A stretch of DNA of 64,000 nt from Paludibacteraceae bacterium (GTDB lineage Bacteria > Bacteroidota > Bacteroidia > Bacteroidales > Paludibacteraceae), in contig JAEERP010000006.1 of assembly GCA_016285885.1 (NCBI GenBank), forward strand, positions 1-64,000, given 5' to 3'. Below are positions 63,382 to 64,000 of this stretch, piece after piece. The notes under the pieces are model-generated. The model saw nothing but the letters and a program-made list of their open reading frames with translations. It was not told the DNA's origin and made no database searches. The translations under genes and the position numbers were made by a program. Each line of letters begins with the position of its first letter. Within the stretch, counting starts at the first letter, position 1.

Positions 63382-64000
63382 TTAATCCTCAGACACTTCG
63401 AACTTGCTAGCAACCTTAGCGTTCAGAGCTTCGCCATCAACGTTAGTTTTGCTCTTCTTAGCGGTTGTTCTCTTTCTCTCCTTCTTTTGCTCAGGAGCGT
63501 CAGCAGCCTCGTTCTCCTCTTTCTCAACTTTTCTCTCATCCAATCCCTCTTTGATAGCGCCACACAAAGCGTTCAAGATAACCTCGATAGACTTTGTAGC
63601 GTCATCGTTAGCTGGGATAACGAAATCGATGTCGTTAGGGTTAGAGTTCGTGTCAACGATTCCATAAACTGGAATACCCAATCTCTTTGCCTCTCTTACG
63701 GCGATGTTCTCCTTTGTCACGTCAACTACGAACAAAGCGGAAGGAAGACGGGTCATGTCAGCGATGCTACCCAAGTTCTTCTCCAATTTTGCTCTTTGAC
63801 GAGAGATTTGGAGTTTCTCTCTCTTGGAAAGGTTATCGAAAGTTCCATCGTTAGACAATTTATCGATGGAAGACATTTTCTTAACAGCCTTACGGATTGT
63901 AGGGAAGTTGGTCAACATACCACCCGCCCATCTCTCAGTAACGAAAGGCATAGAAACCTCACCGGCCTTATCAGCAACAACTTGCTTAGCTTGTTTCTTA
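63382..64000 (-). CDS. rpsB: 30S ribosomal protein S2, C-terminal part
   Basis: The frame runs off the right edge, so only the last 206 residues are seen; the N-terminus is outside. KKQAKQVVADKAGEVSMPF followed by TERWAGGMLTNFPTIRKA and PSALFVVDVTKENIAVREA identify ribosomal protein S2. The C-terminus has a charged low-complexity extension of about 60 residues (EENEAADAPEQKKERKRT) beyond the core. It is upstream of tsf in the standard rpsB-tsf order. Confidence 0.97.
   Translation of the reverse strand, partial: KKQAKQVVADKAGEVSMPFVTERWAGGMLTNFPTIRKAVKKMSSIDKLSNDGTFDNLSKREKLQISRQRAKLEKNLGSIADMTRLPSALFVVDVTKENIAVREAKRLGIPVYGIVDTNSNPNDIDFVIPANDDATKSIEVILNALCGAIKEGLDERKVEKEENEAADAPEQKKERKRTTAKKSKTNVDGEALNAKVASKFEVSED

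Noticed and set aside
1-64000. CRISPR arrays, insertion sequences or prophage
   Set aside because: No regularly spaced repeats, transposase-like or phage structural proteins were seen among the supported genes.

Overview
The window looks like chromosomal DNA of a Bacteroidota bacterium, most likely order Bacteroidales. Three things point there: more than twenty intergenic matches to the Bacteroidota -7 promoter element TAnnTTTG; Bacteroidota-specific families (type IX secretion sortase PorU, a gliding-motility type C-terminal sorting domain, two one-protein hybrid two-component regulators, DUF4290); and a general lack of clear Shine-Dalgarno sequences. I cannot place it to genus. I see no insertion sequence, prophage, CRISPR array or rRNA operon. 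The density and kind of genes are those of a core chromosome with a few accessory surface-protein loci.

Layout. 1-9054 is a surface-protein region, all on the minus strand: the first 1137 residues of a giant secreted protein with repeated Ig-like modules (cut by the left edge), a small DMT-family membrane protein, and a three-gene operon encoding two paralogous BspA-like secreted proteins and a 934-residue lipoprotein with carboxypeptidase-regulatory-like folds. 9198-11636 holds a Y-family DNA polymerase translationally coupled to a YolD-like small protein, followed by a membrane protein. A tRNA-Gln and a YgiQ-type radical SAM protein follow. 13979-20159 is a minus-strand cell-envelope block: guanine deaminase, an alpha-oxoamine synthase, penicillin-binding protein 1A, MurA (with Asp in place of the fosfomycin-target Cys) and DUF4290. 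20349-26686 is an apbE - hybrid two-component regulator - terC operon. Then come mannose-1-phosphate guanylyltransferase, tRNA-Leu, a second hybrid two-component regulator, serine hydroxymethyltransferase, a rhomboid protease, an SF1 helicase, and a 2.2-thousand-residue secreted protein with hyalin-like repeats ending in a type B T9SS sorting domain. 44123-49588 is mostly housekeeping: glycyl-tRNA synthetase, a peptidyl-prolyl isomerase, type B L31, NAD kinase, methionyl-tRNA formyltransferase and an ECF-like sigma factor. After tRNA-Asp come TatD, an FAH-family hydrolase, PorU, a Crp/Fnr regulator and prephenate dehydrogenase. The right end carries an ExbB/ExbD energisation operon, tRNA-Ser, an HD-domain protein, transketolase, and the tsf-rpsB operon, which runs off the right edge.

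How the parts fit. PorU is the surface sortase that would process T9SS cargo such as the giant protein at 36944-43657 and perhaps the truncated one at the left edge, although type B cargo may be handled differently from type A. ExbB/ExbD supplies proton-motive energy to outer-membrane processes. PBP1A, MurA and the acyl-CoA-condensing enzyme serve the envelope. The two hybrid regulators would normally control polysaccharide-utilisation loci, but no SusC/SusD pair is present here. I did not find a clearly undescribed system. The best candidates for follow-up are the three-gene secreted-protein operon at 4093-9054 and the polymerase/YolD/membrane-protein cassette at 9198-11636.
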